DNA from: Leifsonia xyli
Lineage (GTDB): Bacteria > Actinomycetota > Actinomycetes > Actinomycetales > Microbacteriaceae
Direction: 5' to 3'
DNA: 64,000 bases
Assembly: GCA_001647635.1 (NCBI GenBank)
Contig: CP014761.1
Location: forward strand, 2,728,001 to 2,792,000
The translations under genes and the position numbers were made by a program. Under the pieces are notes generated by a model. That model saw only the letters and a list, made by a program, of their open reading frames with translations, had not been told where the DNA came from and ran no database searches. Shown piece after piece: positions 1 to 9,398 of this stretch. Each line of letters opens with the position of its first letter. The first letter of the stretch is position 1.

Positions 1-1
1 G

Positions 2-880
2 CCGGTCGTCTTCGTCGGCTCGGTCCCGGAGGTGGAGGTCATGAACGGGTCGGTGGATGCTGCCGCGCTCCGCGTCCGCTTCCGCCACGTCTCGCAGAAG
101 CGTCTCGTGGACTCCGTCGCGGGCATGACCGACCGGGCTGTCCGAATGGACAGGCCCGCCCCGGATCTGCGCGTGCTCCGCCGCGACCTCGGCGACGGCG
201 ACGTGCTCATGCTCGTGAACGAGTCGGTCCGGGATGCGGTGCGCGGGCCCGCGACGCTGCCGCGCGGCGGCGGAGTGGTCGCCTACGACGCCGTGACCGC
301 CACCCTCACGGCGGTTCCGGCACATGCGGCAGGAGGGACGACCCGGATCGACGTCGACCTCGCGCCCGGCGAGGCGATCGTGCTCGTGGTCGGCGACCCC
401 GCGCTGTGGGAGGGCCTCCCGGTGCGACCGGCCACCCAGGCCGTCGCGGAGCTCGAGCTGTCGCCGGAGTGGAAGGTCGCCACGGCGACCGCGGGGGAGT
501 CCCGGTACTCCGACTGGGGCACGCTCGACGATCTCCGTCCGCTCAACGAACCCGACCTCCTGCCGCGCTTCAGCGGCACCGCGCGCTACACGGCCGAGTT
601 CGAAACGGAGCAGACCGAGGGCGGCCACACTCTCGACCTGGGTCAGGTGTTCGAGCTGGCCTCGGTGCGGCTCAACGGCGTCGACCTCGGCACGCGGGTC
701 GCGCCTCCCTACGTCTTCGACATCCCGGACGGGGTCGTCCGCGACCGCAACACCCTCCAGATCGACGTGACCAACACGCTGGCGAAGGCGCAGCCGGACT
801 TCTTCTCCGCGTTCGCGCAGCAGGAGCCGAGCGGACTTCTCGGGCCGGTGACACTGATCACGAGGAGGGAGCGGGGATGA
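2..880 (+). CDS. Glycosyl hydrolase, C-terminal part (GH106-like alpha-L-rhamnosidase type), 5' end outside window
   Basis: The frame is open from the first bases of the window, so the N-terminal catalytic part lies upstream. The visible ~290 residues show a beta-rich region with the MLVNESV segment typical of GH106/GH2-like hydrolases. A C-terminal jelly-roll, galactose-binding-like domain follows (LDLGQVFELASVRLNG, then APPYVFDIPDG). Family members remove terminal sugars such as L-rhamnose from plant glycosides. The stop overlaps the next start (ATGA), so it belongs to the downstream operon. In that context it would trim an outer sugar before the C-linked sugar is attacked. The family is well supported by fold signatures; the exact sugar specificity is inference because the active-site half is not visible. 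Confidence 0.7.
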   Translation, partial: PVVFVGSVPEVEVMNGSVDAAALRVRFRHVSQKRLVDSVAGMTDRAVRMDRPAPDLRVLRRDLGDGDVLMLVNESVRDAVRGPATLPRGGGVVAYDAVTATLTAVPAHAAGGTTRIDVDLAPGEAIVLVVGDPALWEGLPVRPATQAVAELELSPEWKVATATAGESRYSDWGTLDDLRPLNEPDLLPRFSGTARYTAEFETEQTEGGHTLDLGQVFELASVRLNGVDLGTRVAPPYVFDIPDGVVRDRNTLQIDVTNTLAKAQPDFFSAFAQQEPSGLLGPVTLITRRERG

Positions 881-1260
881 GCGGCGCCGATACGTCCGTA
901 CGGGAGGCGTTCGAGCGCTTCTGCGACCTCTTCTATACGCAGAAGCGCGTCTCGGACGCGTTCGCCTTCCTCGTGGCGGACGACTACCGGCAGCACAACC
1001 CGACCATCGCCGACGGGCCGGAGGCCGCCGTGGCGATGCTGACGCCGAAGTTCGACGGAAGCCCGGACGCCCGCTTCGAGATCCAGCGGATCCTCGTCGA
1101 CGGTGACCTGGCGATGGTCCACGTGAAGGCTTCGCGACCCGGCGCCCCCGATGCCGCGGTCGCGGACATCTACCGATTCGAAGGCGGCCGGATCGTCGAG
1201 CACTGGGACGTGCTGCAGCAACTCCCGGCGCACGCCGCCCACGACCATCCGATGTTCTGA
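877..1260 (+). CDS. NTF2-like / SnoaL-like small protein
   Basis: A 127-residue protein of the nuclear transport factor 2 / SnoaL fold. An N-terminal helix pair (VREAFERFCDLFY) is followed by the DDYRQHNPTIADG segment typical of SnoaL-like proteins, then beta strands ending in GGRIVEHWDVLQ. Members are cone-shaped small enzymes or ligand-binding proteins, often cyclases, isomerases or dehydratases. It starts by ATGA overlap with the upstream hydrolase, so the two are co-translated. Its place before sugar-isomerase and oxidoreductase genes suggests it acts on the sugar or aglycone intermediate, but the sequence does not show the reaction. A second, larger NTF2-like protein is encoded later in the operon. 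Confidence 0.8.
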   Translation: MSGADTSVREAFERFCDLFYTQKRVSDAFAFLVADDYRQHNPTIADGPEAAVAMLTPKFDGSPDARFEIQRILVDGDLAMVHVKASRPGAPDAAVADIYRFEGGRIVEHWDVLQQLPAHAAHDHPMF

Positions 1261-1272
1261 ACAGGAGAAGCC

Positions 1273-2063
<791 letters not shown>

Positions 2064-2067
<4 letters not shown>

Positions 2068-3608
2068 GCCGGTACCCGGACGTCGTGGACGTCGTCATCG
2101 TCGGGAGCGGACCGACGGGCGCGGCCTACGCGCGCATCCTGAGCGAGGAGGCGCCGGACGCGACGATCGCCGTGTTCGAGGTCGGCCCCACGGTGTCGGA
2201 TCCGCCCGGCGCGCACGTCAAGAACATCGAGGACGCCGCGGTCCGTGCCCAGGCGCAGGAGCGCTCCGAGGGTCCCGGCGCCGGAGCGGACACGGTCAGC
2301 TCCCCGGGGGCGGTCACCGCCGGGCAGCGCCGGGCGCGACCGGGCACGTACCTGCTCGACGAGGGCTACCAGGAGCCCGGCGAGGACGGCATGCCCGTCG
2401 TCGCGTTCTCCAGCAACGTCGGCGGGATGGGGGCGCACTGGACGGGCGCCTGCCCCCGCCCGGGAGACAGCGAGCGCATCGCCTTCCTGCCCGACCTCGA
2501 CGAACTCCTCGACGAGGCCGGCCGGCTGCTCAACGTCACGACCGACGCCTTCGACGGCGCCCCCTTCACCGCGCTCGTCCGCGAGCGGCTGGCGGCCGCG
2601 GTCGACGACGGGCGACCGGAGGAGCGGCGCGTGCAGCGCATGCCGCTCGCCGTGCATCGGCGCGACGACGGCCGGCTCGTCTGGTCCGGATCGGATGTGG
2701 TGTTCGGCGACGTGACGCGCAGCAATCCGCACTTCGGCCTCTACGACGAGTCGCTCGTCACGCGCGTCCTCCTCGAGGACGGCCACGCGTCCGGCGTCGA
2801 GGTGCGCGACCGGCGCAGCGGAGAGACCCACGTCGTCCGCGCACGGTTCGTGGTCGTCGCGGCCGACGCGCTCCGGACACCGCAGGTGCTGTACGCCTCC
2901 GGCATCCGCCCGCCCGCGCTGGGCCGGATGCTCAACGATCAGTCGCAGGTCGTCTACGCCACGCGCATCCGCGACGCGGAGAGCGCCGCGGGCGGCGCCG
3001 GCGGCAAGACGGCCGGCGAGCACGGCCTCGACGAGGTCGTGGACGGCGCGATCAGCGAGCGCAGCGGCGTCACCTGGGTGCCCTACACCGATGACATGCC
3101 GTTCCACGGCCAGGTCATGCAGCTGGACGCGTCCCCCATCCCGTTGGCGGAGGACGACCCGGTGGTGCCGGGGTCGATCGTCGGCCTCGGGCTGTTCTGC
3201 GCGAAGGACCTGCAGTGGGACGACCGCGTGGAGTTCCGCGACGACGAGCTCGACTGGTACGGGATGCCGGCCCTGCGCATCCACTACACGCTGACCGACC
3301 GCGACCGCGAGGCCCTCGATCGTGCGCGGGCGCAGATCACCGCGCTCGCCGAGGCGGTCGGGGACCCGCTCGGCGATCGTCCCTTCACCCTGCCTCTCGG
3401 CGCATCCCTGCACTACCAGGGGAGCACGCGGATGGGCGAGACGGATGACGGCCGCAGCGTCTGCAGCCCGGACAGCGAGGTGTGGGGCGCTCCCGGCGTG
3501 TTCGTCGCCGGCAACGGCGTCATCCCGACGCCGACGGCCTGCAACCCGACGCTCACCTCCGTCGCGCTGGCGGTCAGGGGCGCTCGCCGAATCGCTTCTT
3601 GCCTTTAG
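2064..3608 (+). CDS. GMC-family FAD-dependent sugar oxidoreductase (CarA-like candidate)
   Basis: A 514-residue glucose-methanol-choline oxidoreductase. The N-terminal dinucleotide motif is VVIVGSGPTGAAYA. The C-terminal half carries LHYQGSTRMG, with the candidate catalytic His, and GNGVIPTPTACNPT, with the partner Asn, as in pyranose-oxidase-like enzymes. In the known carminic-acid C-glycoside system a FAD oxidoreductase of this type (CarA) oxidises the C-linked sugar to a 3-keto form before the deglycosidase acts. The next two genes are a deglycosidase beta/alpha pair, so the same role is the best inference here. The start overlaps the upstream TGA. Confidence 0.82.
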
Positions 3609-3659
3609 TAACAAATCGACATTAGTGTGTAGAAACAAGGAAGAAGTCAAGGAGGACTT

Positions 3660-4058
3660 GTGATCCCCGACCGCATCATCGAGCAGGGAACGCTCACCAC
3701 GACGGGCACCCGTGCCGCCGTCGAGGTGCGCATCCCCTGGTACCGCGCGCTCCCGGCGTCCTGCATCGCAGGCGCGACGCTGTCCGTGGACGGCGTGCCC
3801 GCTCCGGCCGAGACGCTCCGCTGGGAGCTCAACGGCCGCGAGCGCACCTTCGACGACATGAAGGACGACACCGAGGAGTGGTGGTTCCCGCTCGACTCGG
3901 CCGTGCTCTCGGGGGACATCCCGGTCACGGCCGACGACAGCGAGCACGAGGTGGCGGTCGACCTGACCGTGTTCATCCCGTACATCGTCATCGGCGACGA
4001 CGAGGTGCTCCACATCGAGGAGCAGGACACCAAGACCATGAAGGCGGTGACGGCATGA
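3660..4058 (+). CDS. C-glycoside deglycosidase beta-type subunit (DUF6379), copy 1
   Basis: A 132-residue DUF6379 protein. It shares with the second copy the core AAVEVRIPWYRALP, VDGVPAP, WELNGRERTF and FIPYIVIG. Characterised relatives are the small beta subunits of C-glycoside deglycosidases (CarC/DgpC-type), beta-sandwich proteins that pair with a TIM-barrel subunit to split the sugar-aglycone C-C bond after the sugar is oxidised. The GTG start is set by a near-perfect Shine-Dalgarno (AAGGAGG) just upstream. The 51-bp gap before it is AT-rich compared with its surroundings and could hold an internal promoter. It ends in ATGA overlap with its alpha partner. Confidence 0.85.
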   Translation: MIPDRIIEQGTLTTTGTRAAVEVRIPWYRALPASCIAGATLSVDGVPAPAETLRWELNGRERTFDDMKDDTEEWWFPLDSAVLSGDIPVTADDSEHEVAVDLTVFIPYIVIGDDEVLHIEEQDTKTMKAVTA

Positions 4059-5173
4059 GCCCGACGACCTCCGGCCTCGGATCCCCGATCCAGGGCGTGA
4101 CCCTCTACAGCTTCACCCGGGCGTTCCACGGCCGCGAATACGACCTGGAAGGCCTCATCCGCAAGGTCGCCGCCGACGGCTACGGCCCCGGACTCGAGGT
4201 CATCGGCTTCTCCAGCTTCCGCGGGTTCCCGGCGATCGACGACGCGTTCGCCGGCTGGTTCCGCGACCTGGTCGCCGAGCTCGACCTGGTGCAGACGTCG
4301 CTCGCGATCAACGCCGACATCGGCATCCACCGCGACCGGATGCTCAACCAGGACGAGCTCATCGAGTACATGCGCCGCCAGATCGAGGCGGCGGCGAAGC
4401 TGGGCTTCCCGATCGCCCGCGTCCAGATCTCGATCACGCCCGACTCGATGGCCGCCCTCGCTCCGATCGCCGAGCAGTACGGCGTGACGCTCGCCCTCGA
4501 GGTGCACGCCGACCAGTACGCGTCGCATCCGCGCATCCTCGCGCTGCGCGACCGCTACGAGGAGGTCGGGTCGCCGTTCCTCGGCTTCACTGCGGACTGG
4601 GGCGCGACCACCGTCGGCTTCGCGCCGTCGCTGCTGGAGGCCTACCGCCGCCGCGGGGCGAGCGAGGAACTGCTCGCCCAGGTGGTCGACCTGTGGAACG
4701 AGTTCTACGAGGCCGGTCCTCCCGCCGACCAGGCAGACCACGGCCAGCGCTTCGGCCGCTTCATCGGGCTCGCCGCGCAGAACGGCCGGCCCGACCTCGG
4801 CATCGACTTCGGCATCAACGGCACCGGCCTGTTCGGCCCGGCGCGCGTGGACGACTGGCTGGAGATCATGCCGTGGATCAAGCACGTGCACGGCAAGTTC
4901 TTCGGCATCGACGAGAACCACGAGGAGCCCTCGGTGCCGGTGCGCGACTTGATCGCCCTGCTCGTGCGGAACCGCTACAACGGCGCCATCTCGAGCGAGT
5001 ACGAGGGCTGGCACTGGAACTACTGGGACTCGCCCTTCGAGATCATCCGCGACGAGCAGGCCGTGCAGCGGTCGGCGGCGCAGGACGCCGGGAGCCGCAT
5101 GGTCACCGACGCGGCCGAGGCGCGCCTCCAGCTGGGCCAGTGGCTCCCGAGCACCGAAGGGGTGAACCGATGA
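4055..5173 (+). CDS. C-glycoside deglycosidase alpha-type subunit, TIM barrel, copy 1
   Basis: A 372-residue xylose-isomerase-like TIM barrel, translationally coupled to the DUF6379 beta subunit just upstream. Candidate metal ligands lie in LALEVHAD (Glu), GFTADWG (Asp), HVHGKFFGID (His) and SSEYEG (Glu). The His following the first Glu (EVH) is at the position proposed as important in known alpha subunits. It is expected to form a heteromer with the beta subunit and cleave 3-keto C-glycosides to aglycone and keto-sugar. The family is clear from sequence and context; the substrate is not visible. Confidence 0.83.
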   Translation: MSPTTSGLGSPIQGVTLYSFTRAFHGREYDLEGLIRKVAADGYGPGLEVIGFSSFRGFPAIDDAFAGWFRDLVAELDLVQTSLAINADIGIHRDRMLNQDELIEYMRRQIEAAAKLGFPIARVQISITPDSMAALAPIAEQYGVTLALEVHADQYASHPRILALRDRYEEVGSPFLGFTADWGATTVGFAPSLLEAYRRRGASEELLAQVVDLWNEFYEAGPPADQADHGQRFGRFIGLAAQNGRPDLGIDFGINGTGLFGPARVDDWLEIMPWIKHVHGKFFGIDENHEEPSVPVRDLIALLVRNRYNGAISSEYEGWHWNYWDSPFEIIRDEQAVQRSAAQDAGSRMVTDAAEARLQLGQWLPSTEGVNR

Positions 5174-6147
5174 GCCAGGACGCGCAGGCGACGAGCACGG
5201 CTCCGATCAAGTGGAGCTACATGGACCACTGGCGTGCGAACGGCCCCCGCGGTCCATACGACCAGTGGCACTCCCGCCGGACCATGACGCGCTTCCTCCG
5301 CCAGGTGAGGGCTGTCGGCTTCGACGCCATCGACACGTTCGACTTCCGGATCTGGCAGATCCTGGAGCAGTACGGCTCGGTGGCGAACTACCAGGAGTTC
5401 GTGCAGGAGCAGGGCCTCGAGCGGATCGTCAACACCTTCCACGGCGTCTACTACGACCCGGAGCGCTACGCGCCCGAGGTGCCCGCGACGCATGACAACA
5501 TCATCGAAGACTTCAAGCGCACCCTCGACATGTGGTCGGGCATCCAGCTCGACAACATCATCGTCATGCCCGGTTCGCGGTTCTTCGACGAGCAGGGCGT
5601 GACCGACGACGGCCTCAAGCACGCGGCCGACATCTGGGGGAAGGTCGGAGAGCTCACGCAGCAGTACGGCGTCAACCTGACCTGTCACCACGAGTTCTAC
5701 GGTGGCATCCGCACCCGCGCCCAGATCGACACGTTCTACGGCTATGCCGATCCGCAGTACGTGAAGTTCTTCGTGGACACCGCCCAGCACTGCATCGCCG
5801 ACGTCGACCCGGTCGCCGTGTACGAGGCCCACCACGAGCGCGTCACGGGCTTCCACTTCAAGGACACCCGCACCAAGGACGTGAACGAGGACTACCGCCT
5901 GTGGCCGGACGCCGAGCTCTCGGCGGTCACCACCGAGAAGTGGTTCTACGAGATGGGCACCGCGGAGGGCCTGGTCGACTTCGAGTCGATGATGCGCTCG
6001 GTGCGCGACCACGGCTACACGGGCTGGATCAGCGTCGAGCACGACAAGGCCGACAAACTCGGCGGCGACTACTCCGAGAGCACGGCGGTCGCGCGCTGGT
6101 ACGCCAAGAACGTCCTCGACCGCATCTACCTGGAGAAGACGGCATGA
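5170..6147 (+). CDS. Sugar isomerase/epimerase-like TIM-barrel protein
   Basis: A 325-residue xylose-isomerase-like TIM barrel, started by ATGA overlap. Likely metal-site segments are CHHEFYGG, FFVDTAQH, GFHFKDTR and SVEHDK. It has no extra domain and is cytoplasmic. It is clearly related to the next gene (shared EGLVDFES, TGWI-VE and WYxxNVL segments), suggesting an old duplication. In this operon it may isomerise, epimerise or dehydrate the 3-keto-sugar released from the glycoside. The exact reaction cannot be read from sequence; IolE-type inosose dehydratases share the fold. Confidence 0.78.
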   Translation: MSQDAQATSTAPIKWSYMDHWRANGPRGPYDQWHSRRTMTRFLRQVRAVGFDAIDTFDFRIWQILEQYGSVANYQEFVQEQGLERIVNTFHGVYYDPERYAPEVPATHDNIIEDFKRTLDMWSGIQLDNIIVMPGSRFFDEQGVTDDGLKHAADIWGKVGELTQQYGVNLTCHHEFYGGIRTRAQIDTFYGYADPQYVKFFVDTAQHCIADVDPVAVYEAHHERVTGFHFKDTRTKDVNEDYRLWPDAELSAVTTEKWFYEMGTAEGLVDFESMMRSVRDHGYTGWISVEHDKADKLGGDYSESTAVARWYAKNVLDRIYLEKTA

Positions 6148-7142
6148 GCGACATCCGGTGGGGCTACGCCCTCAACCAGTGGGACACGAACATCGACGCG
6201 TTCGTGCGCAAGCGCGACCACGAGCGCGCCTTCAAGACGATCTCGATCAGCGGGTTCTCCGGGGTGGAGCTCACCGCCGAGAGCTTCGGCCCCTGGGAGC
6301 CGCTCGGTTCGCCCGAGCAGATCGGCAACCTCTACGGATCGCTCGAGGGCTTCCGCCAGGTTCTCGCCGACTGCGCGCTCGACGCCGTCTCCAGCTACGT
6401 CTACGACCCGTTCATCGGGTTCGACGTGGAGATGGGCCGCGGGCCCGATCCGCTCGATCCCAACGCCGCGCCCCGGATCACGGCCACTGCGATCTGGTTC
6501 GCGGAGGCCCTGGAGGCTCTCGGCGGCGCCGTGCTCGTCGTCCGTCCCTGCGGGTCGGCTTGGCAGACCGGCGCCCTCGACGACGGCCAGATCGCGACAC
6601 TCGCGGCGCTGTGGAACGCCGTCGGCGCGGCCATTGCGCCCTTCGGAGTCTCGCTCGCGCTGCATTTCGACTTCCTCTCGGCGCTCCGCCTCGAGGACGG
6701 CCTCGCCCAGCTGCTCGACGCCACCGACCCCGCGCTCGTCGGGCTCGCGCTCGACACGGCCGAGTTCGCGGTCGCCGGCGTCGACCCGGTGGCGGTGCTC
6801 GAGCGTCACGCCGACCGTGTCCGCCACGTCCAGCTCAAGAACGCGTACGACGTCGTGGACGACGCCGAGGCCGTGACCCCGCACGCCGAGCAGTTCGTGC
6901 GCACCGAGGGCGGAAGCCGGCGCGTCGAGCGCTGGTTCTTCGAGCCGACCGACGAGGGCGGCCTGGTCGACTTCGAGTCGTTCGTCCGCACGCTGGCCCG
7001 GCTCGATTACACCGGCTGGATCGTCGTGGAGTCCGACCAGAGTCCCCACCCCGCCGAGAGCGCGATGGTGAGCGGCTGGTACGTGCAGAACGTCCTCGCA
7101 CCGATCGTCGAAACAGCGCGGAAGGAAGTACCGACATGGTGA
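6144..7142 (+). CDS. Sugar isomerase/epimerase-like TIM-barrel protein, paralogue of the upstream gene
   Basis: A 332-residue TIM barrel coupled to the previous gene by ATGA. Metal-site segments are LALHFDF, LALDTAEF, HVQLKNAYD and IVVESDQS. The first site reads His-Phe-Asp rather than the usual Glu, which is a divergence from its neighbour. The C-terminal pattern GGLVDFESF, TGWIVVES and WYVQNVLAPI mirrors the preceding gene. It could be the second step in keto-sugar handling or a partner subunit; both are inference. Its end runs 7 bases into the next gene. Confidence 0.75.
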   Translation: MSDIRWGYALNQWDTNIDAFVRKRDHERAFKTISISGFSGVELTAESFGPWEPLGSPEQIGNLYGSLEGFRQVLADCALDAVSSYVYDPFIGFDVEMGRGPDPLDPNAAPRITATAIWFAEALEALGGAVLVVRPCGSAWQTGALDDGQIATLAALWNAVGAAIAPFGVSLALHFDFLSALRLEDGLAQLLDATDPALVGLALDTAEFAVAGVDPVAVLERHADRVRHVQLKNAYDVVDDAEAVTPHAEQFVRTEGGSRRVERWFFEPTDEGGLVDFESFVRTLARLDYTGWIVVESDQSPHPAESAMVSGWYVQNVLAPIVETARKEVPTW

Positions 7143-8170
7143 ACGGCGGCATCGCGGGCTCGGGGATCGAGCTCGGAACGACCCTCTACTCGATGACGAG
7201 CGAGTTCGCGGCGGGCGTCTACACGCCGGAGACGCTCATCGCCGCCGTCGCCGAGAACGGCATCGGGCCGGGCGTGGAGTTCAACATCGCCCAGCTGCTG
7301 CGCACCTACCCGGATGTCGACGACGAGTTCGTGAAGCTCTGGTTCGACTCGCTCGAGAGGTACGAGCTGGAGCCGAGCGCCATCGGCACGAACCTCGACA
7401 TGGGCCGGCGCAAGGACCGCGACATGACCCCGGACGAGGAGCACGACTTCCTCGCCCGGCAGCTCAAGACGGCGCACACCCTCGGGTTCAAGCGAGTGGT
7501 CATCCGCTCGGCCGGACGCGATCTGCTGCGCAGCCTCCTGCCGCTCGCCGAGGAGTACGACCAGAGGCTGGGATACGAGATCCACGCGCCGCAGGGGCCG
7601 AACGACCCGAAGGTGCTCGGCATCCGCGAGCTGTACGACGAGCTCGGCAGCGACCGGCTCGGCTTCACGGCGGACTTCTCCTCGACGATGCACAGTCTCT
7701 CGCCGACCCTGCTCTCGCAGCTGGAGAAGATGGGCATGGACCCGAAGCACTTCGCCGTGATGGACGAGATCTGGCACGAGCCCACGCCGATGCACGTGCG
7801 CAACCAGAAGTTCGAGGACTACCTCACGGGCGAGGGCGTCGATCCGGTCGGCTTCGGCCCCTTCACCCGCCTGGCGTTCAACATGCACGGCCTGGTGCCG
7901 CCGGAGGAGTGGCGGGACATCATGCCGCAGATCTTCCATGTGCACGCCAAGTTCTATGACATCGATGCGAATGGGCAGGAGCCCGCCATGGACATCCCGC
8001 GAATCGTCCGCCAGTTCGTCGAGGGCGGCTACCGGGGATATCTGTCGAGCGAGTGGGAGGGTCATGCCTTCCAGGACCTCGGGGAGGCCGATCCGATCGA
8101 CCTCGTGAAGAAGCAGCACGCGCTCATGCGGCGCACCATCGAAGACGCCGTCGCCGGCGTCCCAGCCTGA
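7136..8170 (+). CDS. C-glycoside deglycosidase alpha-type subunit, TIM barrel, copy 2
   Basis: A 344-residue TIM barrel of the same subtype as copy 1. The shared landmarks are LGTTLYSMT near the start, LGYEIHAP (Glu plus following His), GFTADFS (Asp), HVHAKFYDID (His) and SSEWEG (Glu). All four metal-site positions and the candidate catalytic His are kept. Its likely beta partner is the second DUF6379 protein two genes downstream, separated from it by an NTF2-like gene. Having two complete alpha/beta sets in one operon suggests different substrates or positions (for example 6-C versus 8-C linkages), which is inference. Confidence 0.82.
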   Translation: MVNGGIAGSGIELGTTLYSMTSEFAAGVYTPETLIAAVAENGIGPGVEFNIAQLLRTYPDVDDEFVKLWFDSLERYELEPSAIGTNLDMGRRKDRDMTPDEEHDFLARQLKTAHTLGFKRVVIRSAGRDLLRSLLPLAEEYDQRLGYEIHAPQGPNDPKVLGIRELYDELGSDRLGFTADFSSTMHSLSPTLLSQLEKMGMDPKHFAVMDEIWHEPTPMHVRNQKFEDYLTGEGVDPVGFGPFTRLAFNMHGLVPPEEWRDIMPQIFHVHAKFYDIDANGQEPAMDIPRIVRQFVEGGYRGYLSSEWEGHAFQDLGEADPIDLVKKQHALMRRTIEDAVAGVPA

Positions 8171-8190
8171 CCCACGAAGGAGTAGACACC

Positions 8191-8972
8191 ATGTCGGACA
8201 CCACCACCGAGACGTCCATCTCGGACCTCGTCGCCGAGGTCGCGCGGCTGCGCGAGGACGTCGCCGCAGCGCAGCGCCTCGCCCAGCGGGCTGAAGACCG
8301 CGGGCAGGTCGAGAACCTGTTCAACCGCTACATGTTCCTGCACAACGCGTTCGAGGACGAGCAGATCATCCCGCTCTGGGTCAAGGAGGGCACCGAGGGC
8401 ATCCGCGCCCGGTACACCAACGCCGGGCAGTACACCACGTGGGAGAGCGTCACCCGCTACCACCGCGACCGGCCGCATCCTGTCGGCAAGCTCATCCTGC
8501 ACGCGGCCACGACGCCGGTGATCGAGGTCGCCGGCGACGGCGAGAGCGCCAAGGGCGTCTGGATCATGGCCGGCACCGAGTCGGGCCTCACCGACCCTGC
8601 GGTCGCCGAGGAGTTCCCGGACATGTACTCGCCGAAGGAGGTGCTCGGCAAGAAGGTCTGGGCGCACTGGGTGTGGTGCAAGTACGCGGTCGACTTCCTC
8701 AAGCAGGACGGCGAGTGGAAGTTCTGGAAGTTCCGCTGCTACGAGCTGGCGCGGGCGCCGTTCGAGGAGAACTGGATCAGCTTCGGCCTGAAGAACCAGG
8801 GCGCGTTCGACCTCGACCTGATGTACTTCGGCGACGACGGCAAGCCCGTCTTCATGCCCCCGGCCGACGAGCCGGCGCCCAGCGAGAACCACCCGTACAG
8901 CCCGGAGACGGTCCAGAAGCTCGAGCCGGCGCCCCCGCGCGGTACGACACCTTCGTCGACACGTACGAGTAG
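8191..8972 (+). CDS. NTF2/SnoaL-like protein with N-terminal coiled coil; frame interrupted near its 3' end
   Basis: About 259 residues if restored. A short coiled-coil N-terminus (VAEVARLREDVAAAQRLAQ) leads into an NTF2-like fold (VENLFNRYMFLHNAFED). The ribosome site AAGGAG fits the ATG at 8191. As read, the frame runs past its proper end to 9114, deep into the next gene. The neighbouring frame gives the natural ending ARYDTFVDTYE and a TAG at 8970, nine bases before the next start. One base therefore appears missing around 8931-8942, next to a run of five C. Similar proteins neighbour C-glycoside deglycosidase genes; the role is unknown. Confidence 0.72.
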
Positions 8973-8981
8973 GAGAGGACC

Positions 8982-9398
8982 ATGGCAACCCACAACTCCC
9001 TCTTCTCCGAGAAGGATGTGCGGCGCACGGAGGACGGCATCGCCGTCTCGGTGCAGCTCCCCTGGTACCGCAGCCTGTGGCTGTCCGCGGTCGACGGCGT
9101 CGCCGCGACGGTGAACGGCGTGCCGGTTCCGCGCGAGGACCTGCGCTTCGTGCTGAACGGTCGTGCGTACCGCATCGAGGAGCTGCCCGAGCAGTCCGAG
9201 ACCCTGTGGTTCGTCGCCGACCGCCCTGACATCCTCATCGCGCTGGGCCGTGCGCCCGAGGCGGGGGAGAAGCTCACAGTCGAGGTGGTGCTCACCATGC
9301 GCCTGCTGTACATGCAGATCATGCCGGGCGTCGACGGCGCACCGGGACGGTACGTGACGAACCGCGTGCCGGTCGAGCGGGAGCTGGTGCTCACATGA
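8982..9398 (+). CDS. C-glycoside deglycosidase beta-type subunit (DUF6379), copy 2
   Basis: A 138-residue DUF6379 protein parallel to copy 1. The matching blocks are IAVSVQLPWYRSLWLS, VNGVPVPREDL, LNGRAYRIEEL and TLWFVADRP. It is expected to be the beta subunit for the alpha copy encoded at 7136-8170. Its stop overlaps the start of a Gfo/Idh/MocA dehydrogenase gene, the oxidoreductase type used by puerarin-degrading DgpA systems. Copy 1 is instead paired with a GMC oxidase. The two beta proteins are clearly divergent, arguing against a recent tandem duplication. Confidence 0.83.
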   Translation: MATHNSLFSEKDVRRTEDGIAVSVQLPWYRSLWLSAVDGVAATVNGVPVPREDLRFVLNGRAYRIEELPEQSETLWFVADRPDILIALGRAPEAGEKLTVEVVLTMRLLYMQIMPGVDGAPGRYVTNRVPVERELVLT